DNA from: Austropuccinia psidii
Taxonomy: Eukaryota; Basidiomycota; Pucciniomycetes; Pucciniales; Sphaerophragmiaceae
Direction of reading: 5' to 3'
Assembly: GCA_023105745.1 (NCBI GenBank)
Contig: JALGQZ010000013.1
Location: 9,109,105-9,173,104 of the forward strand
Length of the DNA stretch: 64,000 nucleotides
The notes beneath the pieces were generated by a model that had not been told where the DNA came from, did no database searches, and saw only the letters and a list, made by a program, of their open reading frames with translations. Positions 23,585 to 37,400 of the stretch are shown piece after piece (position 1 is the first letter of the stretch; the number at the start of each line of letters is the position of its first letter). The translations under genes were made by a program, and so were the position numbers.

Positions 23585-24265
23585 CCAGGATTCCAATGCT
23601 TCACACGCAAATCCTTATGCTTGTGCAGGTTGAGACAATGCTAAAAGTTCCTTATGCCTATGCAGGCTGCCAACGCTTCACACGCCAATCCTTACGCCTG
23701 TGCAGGTTCCCGACAACTCACACACCAATCCTTACGCCTGTGCAGGCTCCTGACAGTTCACATGCCAATCCTTACGCTTGTGAAGGTTCCCAAAAATGCT
23801 AAAAATTCCTTATGCCTGTACAGGCTTCCGACGATTCACATGCCAATCCTTATGCTTTTGAAGGTTCCCAACAATGCTAAAAGTTCCTTATTCCTATGCC
23901 GGCTTCTGACGGTTCACACGCCAATTCTTACGCCTGTGCAGGCTCCTAACAATTCACACGCCCATCCTTACGCCTGTGCAGGCTCCCAACAATTCACATG
24001 CCAATCCTTATGCTTGTGAAGGCTCCCAAAAATGGTAAAAATTCCTTATGCCTGTACAGGCTTCTGACGATTCACGTGCCAATCCTTATGCTTGTGAAGG
24101 TTGCCAATAATGCTGGCAATTTCTTATGCCTGTGCAGGCTCCCAACAATTCACATGCCAGTCCTTACGCCTGTGCAGGCTCCTAACAGCTCACACGCCAA
24201 TCCTCACGCCTGTGCAGGCTCCCAAAAACTCACACGCCAATCCTTAGGCTTGTGAAGGTTCCCCA
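23585..24265 (+). repeat. Minisatellite 2, about 17 units of 38-40 bp
   Basis: Units contain CACRCCAATCCTTACGCCTGTGCAGGCTCCC, alternating partly with a variant ending in AATGCTAAAAATT. The core ATCCTTACGCYTGTGYAGG is shared with minisatellite 1, so the two arrays are related and bracket the dioxygenase locus. Confidence 0.92.
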
Positions 24266-24685
24266 CAATTTAAACAATTCAATACATGACTAAGATTAAT
24301 AGCGTGTGACCATAGGAAAGGCAATGTCTCATGAATCTGAAGTGGCTTGCTCACATGCGGGAACCTCCCGCTTTTTTACAGTTAAGTCTTGATATGGCTC
24401 TAAACCATTGAAGAAGAAAATATAGGAGACGGTAACGGCGACTATTGGTGCATTTTTGGCAAAAGAGGGTCACACAAACAAATACTCACTCAAACCTTTG
24501 GTGAGGCACTTATAAAGATTTTTCTCACGCAATAGGATACTTGAACCATTGAGGAAAATATAATTTCACATGAGCAAAGAATGTAATAGAAATGGAAAAT
24601 AACAATCATTGGATACAAATACTTTATTTGAAAGAAAGTATTTCAAATAATAAAAAGAGGAAATAATACGATTTTTTTAATTTTT
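24266..24685. other. No gene recognised
   Basis: AT-rich spacer between minisatellite 2 and the 3' end of the minus-strand gene. I see no structure beyond short A/T runs. Confidence 0.5.
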
Positions 24686-26031
24686 TTATTTTTCTAAGTA
24701 TTTCAAGACTATCCCGGTGATGTCCTCCTTTGGATAAGCCTCCACTGCCTGGGCAAGGAGGGAGTTTAGTTCCTCCCGGAATTCCCGGTGCATCTCATTT
24801 AGATGAGTTGCATCGACAAAAGGAATCATGTGGAGCAAGCGGCGATGCTCCAACAAGATTCAGTTGATTGATTCGTGGACAATGGCTCTAGGAATCATCA
24901 AAGTAGGTTGTAAGTCAGTGAATTCCTGGCGAGCGTCATCGTGGGAATGAGAGGGGCTTTGCACCGGGGTTCTCAGGGGCACTGGAAGGGATCTCTGGGG
25001 AGGGAACCGGGGTTGGGGTGGAGGGGGGGAACAGAATGGGAAGGTGGGCGAGTCGGGGAAGAAGAAGGGGGGGATCCAACGGGTGTATCGTCCATGATAA
25101 TTATGGAGCGGGGAGTGGCGGGATGAGCTGGAGATGTTCAAAGGAGGGGTGAGGAAAAGTTGAGTAAAGTTAAAAAAGTGAAATTGGGACTTACCAAAAG
25201 GTTCCTCCATGGATTGCGTAGGAGCCACCTTAGGTTCTGGTTCACGAGTCGTATCATCCTCAGGTGGTTGGGAGGATGGACTCAGGCCAGGAATAGGTGG
25301 CTCTTTGGTTCGGGAGGGTTCTAAAAAAGGAGTAAGAGTCAGTTAACTTGACTCTAAAGTGAAAGTGAATATGAAATGAAACTTTGGCTGCTTACCGCGG
25401 AATAATTCCTCTGACCATCGGGTGCCACTCGGGCCTGGAGTGGGTTGCTGCGGGGTTTTCTTGCGAGGCAAACTAGGAACGGGAGAGTCTTGTTGGGGGG
25501 ATTCTGGGGGTTTTGTTCTATGTGTAATGGAAAAAAGTCAGTACTATTGCGTGAAGATAAATGAGATAAGGAGGAGAAAGGAAACTTACTTTGGCGTTTG
25601 AATCCCATTGGTGACAAGACATGGTGACGATTGGCCCAATTTTGAATGTCCTCTTGCCATTGCCATCCTTCATCGGCCAGATAATAACTTCGCTCAGGTT
25701 GAGGAGTGAAGTGACCATTGGATGGTGGCCTAGGAGGGGGGGTGGAAAAATCAATGCTTGAGGGGAAAGGGCTAATCGTCCGGAATTGTTCCTGTCGGCC
25801 TTCTTGAGGTCCCAGTGTCCATTCGCGCTCGGATATGGTTTCATCATTGTCGACCACAAAGGAGTCCTCGCAAGGGCGTCTTGGGCAAGAACTCCTCTTG
25901 CCTCGTGGTCAGAAGGGGCGGACAATGAACGAACATTTCTTGTGTGCTTGTTGGCAAGCATCACAAGCGTTGGTTGTCGTCAAGGAAGGAATGCAGGGGA
26001 TACCCTGCTTGGTGCATAAAATGCACACCAT
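24686..26031 (-). pseudogene. Cys-rich N-terminal, Pro-rich protein of rust transposons, broken
   Basis: Exons on the minus strand: 26031-25590, 25517-25396, 25320-25195, 25127-24686, with GT-AG introns between them. The N terminus has a Cys-rich cluster (VCILCTKQGIPC, NACDACQQAHKKC) reminiscent of fungal zinc-cluster DNA-binding domains but not a canonical Zn2Cys6. A Pro/Ser-rich middle and a helical C-terminus (HLNEMHREFREEL) follow. Two in-frame TGA codons (25909-25911, 24860-24862) each sit where CGA (Arg) would restore the frame. I recall many similar proteins in Austropuccinia. The role is unknown; a DNA-binding accessory protein of the transposon is possible. Confidence 0.62.
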
Positions 26032-28711
26032 CTAAAAACAAAACAATTGAGGTTAGTAACTGAATAGAAAGTAAAAAATCAAGAAACAAAATGAAGACGT
26101 ACAATTAATTAGATAAATTCAAAATGGAAACAAAATAAAAATGCTCTAGTCCGAAGTGTTTAAAAGTCTGGAAGAGGAGAAAAAAAGTATTAAGTTCGGA
26201 ACATGAGGACAACAAAAGTTTAAAATGGAGGTAACACACAAGGTGGATAGAAGTGGGGGTCTGAAAGGATCAGCAGGAAAAACAAACAGGCAAAAGGAAG
26301 GGGAGTGGGTTCAGTGGAGTGTGAAAGAAAAGAATGAAAAGGCTGGAAGACCAAGGGGAATATGCACAAGAAAGACAACAGCGGGTGAGCTTGAATGAAG
26401 TGGAGAAGGTGAGAAAGAAAGTGAAGGGCTTGTCGTGTGAAGATGTTCTTTTATACCATGGTGAAGCTGAGGAGATCTCAGCAGTTGCAGCACCCGCAAA
26501 GGTCTCAGCTTCAAGGCGTGTGGGAAAAAATGAAGCTCAGTCGCAGCAAATGCTGCAACTGAGAAGGGAAATGCTGGCGTGAGGCAGAAGAACAATGGGG
26601 TTCTGGCTTAGTATTGCTATTGATTGAATTGTCAAGCTCAGTCAAATCCCCTTTGTTTCCTTAAATAGCCACCCGATCACCCAGGAGGGTGGTTGTGAGG
26701 CCCTTGTTGAATTTGCATGGTGGGTGCAATTCCCAAATGCCCCATGCAGAAAAGAACGTGGTGCATTTGGCCACAAGTGACCGCGGCGGGATTACTGGCC
26801 GTATGGCCTGGTAATAGTGTTTGAACCAAGGGGGGGCTGTAAGACAATTGAATACAGCATGAGCTTGCCTCAACCCATTGCTCAGGTTTGCTTTTGGGTC
26901 ATAATTGAAATGCTCAGTGGGTGAACATTTTAATTGCACAGTAATTGAACTATTGATATAGCAATATCAAATTCACCAAGCTGAACCATTGCTCGGTCGT
27001 TTTTGTATGCACACAATCTGAGCATTTGGCACAGCATTGGATGACATTTCAGCCAGGTGCAGCATTTCACACACTTGGGTGAAGCGCTCCAAACGGAGCC
27101 TTCCCATGCACTATTGCAAAAATGGTGCAGACCATGGCTTTACGGAGCACTTCCACACGGTGCTTTTGACCATGACATGCTCAGCTTGTGTGTGCAAATT
27201 GGGTGAAATGCAATGCTGAGCATGTGGCACATGAGCTATGTATATGCAAACAATTGGAAGGTGGATACCCATTGGCTATATGCATGCAGGCTGAAGTAGT
27301 ATTACACCTTCCTAATCTGTACAACCAACACTGTAGTATGCAGTACACCTTTGTAAATGCATGCTGTGGGGCAGAGCAGAAGCTGTTCAACAATATAACA
27401 TCCAATCATGTCAATCCATCGAGTCATATATCTCAACTTCATCCCTTATATGCACCTTGTTGGAGAGCTCTGCCTGACTACGGCACAGATGCGGGTGTAA
27501 GGCAGGTTAATGAGAGTGGGTCATATTGGGATGACTTATTATTTGGGTCATACACAAACAGGGGATTAACTCCACTGCCATTGTCGGGGCAAACTTTGAC
27601 TGGCCACGCTTGTTCATCGCGCATGCTCATTGGCAGGCAGGCACACGCTTTCATATGCACCCCCCAATGGGTCATACGCAGGCAACTTTCACACGCCTGG
27701 AAGAGATTTTACTGCCAGTCTTCCAACCGGCTATTTTATTAGTCAGGTGGTCAGCTTGACTGCAGACGCTCACCTGCTTGCGCGTGGAAACCTGAGGCCA
27801 ATCAGTGTGGATTTTCTTCAGCCTCATCCGCATAAGAATAATCCTGGCCTATGATTGCTGAGGCTGGTTATGTTTTGGTGGGGATCTCCCACCGTGGGTA
27901 ATTTTCTGCACGTTCTCACGTGCTCCGCGCATGTTGTGGCCCCTGGCTTGCAGCCAAAACATCCCTTGGGCGGGTGGCCTCTTTCGCCAGAGTTTGGTAC
28001 ACACGTGAGGCAAAGACCCTGATTTCAATCTCGGTGGATTTGTACCTGCCTCAAACGCAATAGGGGTGAATGTATATGTGGATCATGGTTCACGGCCGGC
28101 GCCCCCTTTGATCATGCTACACATTCCACCCTGGAAGCCCAGTAGGCATCAGTCACCAAAAAACTTCAGGAAAAACCAAGCTCATGTTCAGTGGCACGCC
28201 ACCAAACATATCTCACCCACCCACACACAAACATCCCCACAGTGAGATTGCCCTTTGAAGCCGCCAACATTGCCCAGGAGGTCCCTGTGCGACAATTAAC
28301 CTGGGGAAGGTACGCTCATTGTTCGCTGTCACACCAGCAAACATGGCTGCATGCCTCTAATATGCCCCTCCACAATAAGTTGGTACAACCCACCCAATTT
28401 TGGATATGCTAATGTCAACCTTGTTCCACCAAAGGTTTTGTAACTTGCTGCAGATCCAGCAACCATATTGGTGCACCCACATTTTTGCCACCTTGCCTTG
28501 ATATATGCCCCAAATCGGATATGAAAATTATGAGCCCAAGAGGCCCACCTCCATCAAGACCATGCCTGTAACCACAGGCCATCCCCCCTTGAGCCCATTG
28601 CTGCCTCTCATATAAGTTCCCCACCTGCACTTATTCGTCTTCATTCCCTTTAGCTAACCCTTCCCGATAATATAATTTCCAACTGTCCCCAAATAATTTA
28701 AAATAGCGATC
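26032..28711. other. No gene recognised (2.7 kb)
   Basis: Open frames up to 184 codons (27188-27742) are present, but they lack domain features, splice context or compositional signs of coding. The stretch contains short imperfect repeats of AGCATTTGGCAC/AGCATGTGGCAC type around 27018 and 27220. It separates divergently oriented genes (24686-26031 minus, 28712-31110 plus) and may hold both promoters. Confidence 0.45.
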
Positions 28712-31110
28712 ATGTCAACCCCTTCACAACCACTTTGCATTGGGATGATTAATATTTGTATTCAAATAAATAGTGATATAACCTTAAATCATGATAATTC
28801 CCACTTAGCTTCTTGGATTATCCTATGGCACAATCAACACAACATATTCATATATCTCCTCAATCACCAGCGTGCTATTGGCTCTCTCCCTGGAACCCTT
28901 TCCCAAACGTTGATACCATTCCTTGGGGCACCAAAACCTTTCATGCACTGTGGTCCTGGTGGGGCATGGATTGGAAATTGCCAATCCAATCCTACTCAAA
29001 TATTATTTTTTGAGGGAGTATTTATGACTGATGCAAATGATCCCTCCTCATCTCAGAAACCCAATCTAGCATTGATGTTCTTCACATGGTATCCAAACAT
29101 TATAGTCATAATGGAAAGCTTTCAAACACAAGATTTCAAGCTTAAAATGCCCAAAGAATATGACTGTAATACTCATAGTCAATTTGAACTCTTTACTCCC
29201 ACATTTCCTGCTTCAAACTTGACGCCAGCTTCATATCCTGCTGTTTCATCATTGATTTCCAAGCAAAAACTGATACAATTACCCAGTGGATCAGACCTCC
29301 CCATGATGACCCCGCCCCATGCCATTATTCAAACCCCCCTCCTCCCTCATCAAAAGAGTGGCTAGCTTTTCTCTGGGATCAAGAAATCCCCAATGGGCAA
29401 TCAGCCCATAACCTTTGGGCCACCTCACCCCCAGGATCCACTTTTAATTCCAGGCACATCATTACAAACAAGTTTGTTAGCTCATTTGAATCCCTTTTGA
29501 CCAATACCCCTCTTGAAGGACTGCTCGGGGATGATATGGGATTAGGTAAGCCCATTCAGACCATTGCTCTAATTGGTACCTCCAAGGAGCGGATGATTTC
29601 AAACCCCCATTGCTCCACGCCCACCATGATCATCTGCCCCCCTCGCTTAATTACCAACTGGCAATCAGAAATATCCAAGCATGCTCAGGCTGCAGCGCTG
29701 CATTCCAAAATCTACCATGGTCCCACTCGTCACTCATTATCCAAGGCTGACATCTTAAAATATGATATCATCATCACTTCTTACAATACTATCACCCAGG
29801 AATTTAAGTAAACCAATACCTCTACATCATTCATTTTTCAAATCAATTGGTATCGTATAATTTTGGATGAAGCACAGTGAGTGGCTGAGCTTAAATGATT
29901 CAAATTACCTTTTATATCCAATAGCCCTTGCCCCATCTTACAGCTATATTTTCTGTAAATACACTGCCACTCACCGTGCAATTAATAGCCTCCTTTCATC
30001 CCGTTGAATATGTTTAACAGGCACACCTATTCACAACACCATTTATGACCTTTTGGGCATAATATCATTCATCACTCAACCCCAGAGCGCCGATCAAGAT
30101 AACTGGTCACCATTCATCCTGAGTAGTCTTTCCAAAGGTTGAAATGATATTTTGAATTTGGCATTGCGGCATTTAAGTTTGCGCCACACCAAAACCACAC
30201 ATCTTGAATCCCTCCCCACTATTAGCCATCATTATGAGCTGCTCCCACTCAACCCGACCATGCAGCAAGAATATTCCACATTATATGAAGAATTCCTATC
30301 ATCCAAAAGCAAAGGACCAGGAGAAGCTTTAGAAATATTAATAAGCTGCGAATATTTTGTAACCATCACATCATGCTTAACACAATTGCGGAGGCGGATT
30401 TGGAAGGCCCCAAGGGCAGGAGCACTCAGGATAGCTCCCCAACAATCACACAAACTATTGTGGATGTGGAAACATGCATTATGAGTAGTAAAATTGCACA
30501 CCTCATACAAAGCTTAATGAAGAACAAACAAACAAGGGGTGGTCCAACCAAATTGGTGGTTTATACCCAATGGACCCAATTTCTAGATTTGTGTGTTAAT
30601 TCTAATATGCATCCATTACCAATTGGATTCATCTGACTTTTTTATATTGTAGATTTGGTATTGCACTTTCCCATCACTCTATCCTTTCAGCACAAATTGA
30701 TGGAACAATTACAGCACAAGCACAGGAGAAGGCACTGGAGAATTTCTTCAATAATCCTGAATGTGAAGTACTGATTGCATCCATTTCTGCAGCTGGAACT
30801 GGCCTCAATATAACTTGTGCTAATATGGTCTATTTAATGGTGAGGGGACCCCCAAAATTCTACCCTGATTTGCGGCCCCTGACATCCACATTTCCAGGAG
30901 CCCAATTGGAACCCAGCCATTGAGGCTCAGGCTGTTGATCGACTCCATTGTATTGGCAAACAACAACATGTAAAGGTCATCCACTATATCACTCCTCATT
31001 CAGTTGAGGTCAACATGCGGAAGGCACCTTGCAAGCTCATCTTTGACCCTGATTGTATTGCTATTCTAAAATCCTTCCTTATGGAAATGCCATTTTCCAA
31101 ACGCCAATAG
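28712..31110 (+). pseudogene. SNF2-family helicase/ATPase remnant
   Basis: The motif order is that of a SNF2 ATPase: GLLGDDMGLGKPIQ (motif I, about 29514), IICPPRLITNW (Ia), DEAH recovered across an intron at 29877-29943, CLTGTPIHNTIYDLLG (III), and the second RecA lobe with ISAAGTGLNIT (V) and DRLHCIGKQ (VI, after an intron at 30840-30897). Defects: TAG at about 29363, TAA at about 29809, TGA at about 30004 (CGTTGA, probably CGTCGA), TGA at about 30140, and shifts near 30500. Walker A has Pro for Thr (GKP), and motif VI has Cys and Lys for the usual Arg and Gln. The N-terminal 220 residues are unrecognised. A chromatin remodeller encoded by a Plavaka element fits its neighbours. Confidence 0.85.
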
Positions 31111-31454
31111 GTCCAACAAAATAAAAAATTATTAACTGCGTGAGCCTTACTGATATTATATAATTTGCATTTGACCAAGTTGATCACACCTGCGCACCCT
31201 GGCACAGGTCCACAATTATGAACACCATGAGCTGGATTGAGCTCCTTCAATATTTCCTCAATGAAAATGAGCAATAGAGTATTATTTCTAATGGGGATGG
31301 TGATACAGTCCAACTCATATTGTCTATATTCTGACATATTTTGCAAGTTGTTGCATCTTTAAGAAATAATAATCAGATTGTATTACACCTGCACAAATAA
31401 TTCACAAAATGTTAATTTGTAATGGTGCTATACATTTATATTACTAAGTTATTG

Positions 31455-33509
31455 CAGAGCATCATCATTTGGCCTAATAACTGGCATTTGAAGTATTTTG
31501 AGGGCGCTAGTCTGCATCTTACTACAGCTTTTGAGCCAATCTTGATCAAATACCTGAAATGATAAGCCTTCCGGAATATCACCATCATCTTTCGATCGTA
31601 ATTCTGGCAATCTATTAATAGTTTGTTTACCCTTTTTTTAATGCAATTACAAAACTCTATGTCTCAATCCATTTTTAATACCAATTCATTGAATAACTGG
31701 GAGCGCCAGCATAATTCCACTTTGCGGTAAACTTGACGGCCATTTTCCAGTACCTCCTCAGTATCTGAGCATACTCAAGGGTCATTGAATTGTGATGCTA
31801 GAATGGGAAATTTAGCCATATCACACCATTCACAACGGCACTCACAGGTCTGCACATAATCAAGTAGATCATCATCAGTCTTTGCTCACAATGAAGAAGA
31901 GATACATTAACTAACCCTTTGACGTATATTTGCGAGCTTTTGATTCTCCTTCTTTTTAACCAAATACTCCGCATCCTTTTGAATAGACTTCCATTCTCTT
32001 TTCAAATAAGTGAAATATCGCTCCATTAAAGCCGCCATGGCCCCATAGTTATTATGATCCTTGTTACAACAGTAATGATGATACTTGGTGCTGACCAGTG
32101 AAATACGGAATGTACGGTAAAACACCATAGACATCAGCTCATTGAACGGATTTTGCTATGAGCTCTCCCAGTCCCAAGTGAATTGCTTTAGTCCTAGCTT
32201 TTGGAGCTCATTTTTGCAGTAGCTTTGGAAACCGTGAGACTGAACCTGTGTTGATGGCTCATTGAAACCATCCTCGGGGACATATCCGAGATGACCAGCC
32301 ACTTGAATTGCAATTTCACGCTCTTCTGTGCTTGGTGGTGCTGGTAGTGAGGAAAAATCCTTATCCCTAACTTTGAGTAGGAAGAGGCAATGTGCATGTA
32401 CTGCTGATCTCATTCCATGGACATTCTCTGGACGTTCTGCTTTCAGCCATTTTTGTTGCTCCTTCTGGCTTGCACGTTTGGCCACATTGTGAGCTTTACG
32501 AGCCTGGTTCCTTTGCTATCCGACCTTGGATTGTTCAAGCATACTCTGGGCAAGGGGCATTTGAGGATGGGTGAACTCATTATTTGACTGAGTGCCATGC
32601 TCATGCACTGTGAAATTGTCCCTCCTTGATTCATCATTTGTTTCCATTTGATTCGGAGACATGTTCTCATCTTCATCATCCACCATTTTTTCTCTTGATG
32701 AACTGGCATCAGCTGTTCTTGGTTTGGAGGCATATGGATGATGACGTCCAGTGACTTTCTCTTTATGGACCAGAGGTGAAGATGCATAAAGTTTATCACC
32801 TGCCATGTACATCATCAGTTAACACATCAAAAAATTAATGAAGACTGGTCATACTCACAATCTTCAATTGGCTCCTGAGATCGGACTGACATGCCTTTAG
32901 GTGCCATATCTAACCCATGAATCAAAAATATCAAATTGTGAAAAAGGTTATACTCTGAAATTAAAATGACTTACTTTGATGAAGCATCAATCGTCGATTT
33001 CCCTGCGACAGACCACTCCAAGTTACATACTCCAATGGTCTTTTTTGTTGCCCCCCATCCACGCGCCTTTCATCACCCACATGAACCTGCGATCCTGATG
33101 GAATATTGAGGGTTGGCTGTTTACTTTGGCCAAAGGGATCCTGGGCTGCGACTGGATTCCAACCGGGATTAAGGAGGAACTCACATGGAAATTTTGATTG
33201 GGGATTAGCATGTGATGATATTTGAGGTGTGCCTTCTGGCCCCTGAGACACATGCGTTTGTGTATTAGTGGCATTTGGGGGAATTGGAGTGACGGAAATA
33301 TTTGGGATCGACCAAGTGCTTGAAGTTGGAGCCTTTGGATTGCCCACATCAATGTTAAGACCTGATACATTCATTGAGGATGCAATAGGGGTTGTGAGAG
33401 GAATGTTGGGACTCAATGGTGACTGTGTTTGAACATATTCTATGCTAGATTCACTATCTGAGTCATGAACAGAACCTGAACGGGATTTATGTGACTTGGA
33501 AGATGACAT
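31455..33509 (-). pseudogene. Accessory gene of the DNA transposon, unknown function, broken
   Basis: Multi-exon minus-strand gene. It starts at 33509 with a Ser-rich, low-complexity region (SSSKSHKSRSGSVHDSDSES). A short exon (about 32913-32864) and a long exon (about 32808-31917) follow, with GT-AG introns between them. The long exon is a Lys/Glu-rich helical domain (KEQQKWLKAERPENVHGMR, FTWDWES, MERYFTYLKREWKSIQK). A Cys-rich exon (TCECRCEWCDM, about 31866) extends to about 31455. In-frame stops at about 32514, 32158 and 31777 break it. I recall similar proteins in rust genomes. By position it could be a TnpA-like subterminal-DNA-binding protein of a CACTA element, but that is inference. 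Confidence 0.6.
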
Positions 33510-34470
33510 AAGGGCTGAAAAAGTACAGTAATATTTTTAACTAGATAAAACACCTCAGTATTATGATAAAATAGAGTGATATGAGATGAAATATTTTTAA
33601 ATTTAGAATAGAGAAATTCTATGAATAGTTGGAACTAAGTGTCGCGTGGAAGTCCAATAAGACTCTTTTTAGGAGAATCCTCCCTGCCTCCTCTTGAGCT
33701 CCTCCGCTTTTGTCAGAAACCACCCAGCACGGCCTACCACCATATAATGTAATATTCCCTTGATCTCAAAGGGGACCCATCATCCATAAGTAATCATATT
33801 CGGTAACATTTCCGCCTCCCCATTGTCACATTTTGTGAATTATCCAAACTGCCAATATATGCATTCAAATTCCACAGCATTGTACATCTGTAAAGGGGTA
33901 TATTCATGAAGGATTTACCCACAAAAGAGACATCACCTTTTCAAGAAAGGCAAGACAATCCAAATCAAATTCCAACCGATTAAAAGCCTGCTGCACTCAA
34001 ACCAAATACCAAGACTTTAGCTGCACTCCAACCCCTTATGTAATAGAGCTATATTGTTATGTCTGTAATAGGGTTTAAGCCATTTACGATGGCGTGCCAG
34101 CGTACATGGTTTGAATGTCAATCCCCTCAATTCAATTTTGACACATCCCTATTGGAACGCCCCTCAAGGGTCAAAACCGCAATATCACCATGTGTAAATA
34201 AAATAGAATATGTATGAGCATTGAGCAGCATGGCATTTTACCGAATTAAACTCCTAACCAATTCCGCCATCCAGATGAGACATGTTACACTTTATCAGCT
34301 GCAGCTCACACACCATTGCGAATTGGATAAAATTCTCAGATGGCTCAAATCATCTCCCCCTTCATAAATAATCACTCAATTTTTTTTCCAATTAATAACA
34401 CTCCTAAACACTTTCACATCAGCCATAAATATTTATACACAAACCAACCATACTCCCAATTCCTGCAACA
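33510..34470. other. Intergenic, no gene recognised
   Basis: Spacer between the divergently transcribed accessory gene and transposase, so probably a bidirectional promoter region. No ORF or repeat stands out. Confidence 0.5.
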
Positions 34471-37400
34471 ATGACAACCTACCGCTATTCCTCAATGCAT
34501 AAATGCATGTGTCAACACTGCTCAACTCAAACACACTCTTCCCCTGAGGGTGAGAGGCACGGAGTTGCCTTCACACCTTTCCAATATAAACAGCACATTA
34601 AAAAGCTCAAATCAACCATTGCACCCAAATCTCTTCCAAACATCCCTACTTCTGCATCAGGATCTGAGTGCCCACAGCTTCTATTGGATCAAATATTCCC
34701 AGCTGATTATTCACCATTGACCCAAAGCACCTTCTCCAAAGCACCGGTTCTCAATTCAACTGCACAGAAACCATATAGCAGCATTCAAACCCTTCCCCCA
34801 CAAGACCTTGGAATGATAATATCTTCCATTCTATCATTAAGGTATAATATACCCCTCAGGGCTTCACACATTCTCAACCCCTCCCTAAACCTGCTGATCA
34901 AGTCCAGCATCTCAAGCTCCAGTGGTACCCCCACTCCTGAATTCCATATACCTCAAGATCTGAGTACCATATTTGAACATCTCCAATTGGAACCAGTGAT
35001 TCAAAACTATATATGTTGTCCTCAATGTTTCTCTCTTAATGGCCTTACTGAATGAGTCACAACTGACCAACCCCACTGTCAACACCATAATGACCCAAAT
35101 GATCATGATCCCCCTTGCACACAATCATCAGGCAAATTCATCTATTCATTTTAACCCTGAACTCAAAACACAACTAACATGAAGCAAAAATTTATCCCAA
35201 AAAAACATTTCATTTATCAACCATTCAAAAATTGGCTTGCTTGATTTCTCCAGCGGGCTGGAATTATGGAAATTCTGCATCAACATCAACAATCCCAAAC
35301 TCCCGAAGGTTCCCCAAAATGTGACGTCTGGGATGGATTGGTCTGGAGACGCTTCACTGGCACTAGAAATATCAATGACCCCCCATTCATGTCCATTCCT
35401 GGTGCATTGGCCTTCTCCATTTATGTGGACTGGTTTAATGCACATGGAAAGTCAACCCTGTTGGCCAGCATTGGACCTATCATGCTTATTGGTCTTGATC
35501 ACCCCCCAAGTGAAGGATTGAAGCCATAGAATGTCTATGTTGCAGGAATCATCCCTGGTACAAAGGAGCCAACTTCCCTTCAATTGAACTACCTATTAAT
35601 GCCACTCATCAAGGAGCTCAAAGAGCTATGGCAAGGTTACCATTTTTCACCCACTTCAACAGGTCCTTCAGGATCCTTTATCTGTGTTTCCATTCTAACA
35701 GCCATTCCAGATGTGGTTGCCATGCGCAAGCTTACTGGATTTATTTCCCATCCAGGCAACCACTTTTGTAATTTTTGCACCATTCACAAAGCTCAAATTG
35801 AAGAAATTGGTCCTCAATTTCACTACACATGCTCATATCAAAATCATAAATCAACCATTGCCAAATGGCTTCGGGAAACCCCACAACAAAGACAAGCAAT
35901 TTTCTCTGAGTATGGAGTGCAATATTCAATTTTAGAAGACCTTCCGTATTGGGATGCAACCAGAATGGTTAATCTTGACATAATGCATAATTTAATACTG
36001 GGAATTTTGAAGGATCATGCAACTTTCAAATTGTGCATTCCAGAGTCCAAATCAGAAATTTACCTCAGGTCCCGCAGGAAATCCAATTACACCAACAGTT
36101 CAGACTCAGATTCCATGACCTCCAACAGCTCTCTTGATAAAATCACATTGAGAGAGGCAGAAAAAAGAATAAATGAGCCACCCCTCACACGGAACATCCA
36201 TCTAGTGGTTCTGCAGAGCTTCTTTCATTTGATGCGGATTACATCCCCACTTCTGAAATGCCCTCTGAATTGGATATCACTGCACTGAGTGATCACCAGA
36301 TCAAGGGTGAGGCTCTGGAGCATCTCCGACAAATCATATCTGAGACAATAATTCCCTCATCATGTAAAAGAGTACCTTGCAACATGGGTTCCCCCTCTCA
36401 TGGTAGCTTAAAAGCCACTGAATGGGCTCTCTTATATAAGGTCTATATTCCATTTTTAATGCTCAGTCAACAGATTTCATTAGATGTACACCAATCTGCC
36501 AACATTCAAAGAAAAATGGGTCAGTCAGAACAGCTTTCAAATGAACTAACCAAGAATACATTCCATTTGATTAGTGCTATCAACATTGCCACAAGTTGGA
36601 CTGTTTCAATAGATGATGCGACTGCATTTGCTGAACATTGGAAAAAATTACGCCTTTCCAATCAACTCCTGTTCCCAAAACAGAAAAGTAAACCAAATCA
36701 TCATTTTGCTGATCATATTCCCAAACTCTTCCAACGTTGGGGCCCAGCACAAGCCTCAGCCACATGGGGATATGAGCGCTTGATTGTAGTATTTGCAAAA
36801 ATGCCAACAAAGAACAAAATATGTAAGTCAATTAATAAGATCAATATATTCACATTGATTAAACATATGAACTGAATAAGACTAACTTCTTGCAACTCTG
36901 AATAGATGATATACATAAAACTTTATTTCAGTACATCTGTCGATGTTCCAACCTTTCCGTTCTCCTGAAATCCCCATCCATGCCATGTGAAACAAAACAG
37001 ATTTTCGAATCACAGCCACCTGCCCTGTTCAATCACCATAAATATAACAAACCATCCCACCATGACCAAGAAAATTATGATTGCCTGGTTGAGTACTTAC
37101 AGAATTTTCATGCAACAAGGGAAATGGTTTATTGGATCAGCTTAGACACTACCTTGCAATCCACAAGTCCTCCCACTTCAAGGATTGTCTCACCTTGGTA
37201 TTTTCCAGTTTCAAACATTAATATTGGGAACAATATATTTTCAACTGAATCCAAAAATATCAGCAACAGTGTGATATGTTTTCTGAGGGGAAAATTGGAA
37301 CAATTTTGTATTATTCATAGCATTTTTAAAGTCTCTTAGCCATCTAGCATACTGAACAATAACTTTCTGATCTCAAAAACTTTGAAGATTGATGTGAATT

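Noticed and set aside
17261..24265. CRISPR-like arrays
   Set aside because: Units are continuous tandem repeats without unique spacers, and the genome is eukaryotic.
27188..27742. 184-codon ORF in the DNA transposon
   Set aside because: No motif, low-complexity neighbours and no conserved context. A frame of this length can occur by chance.
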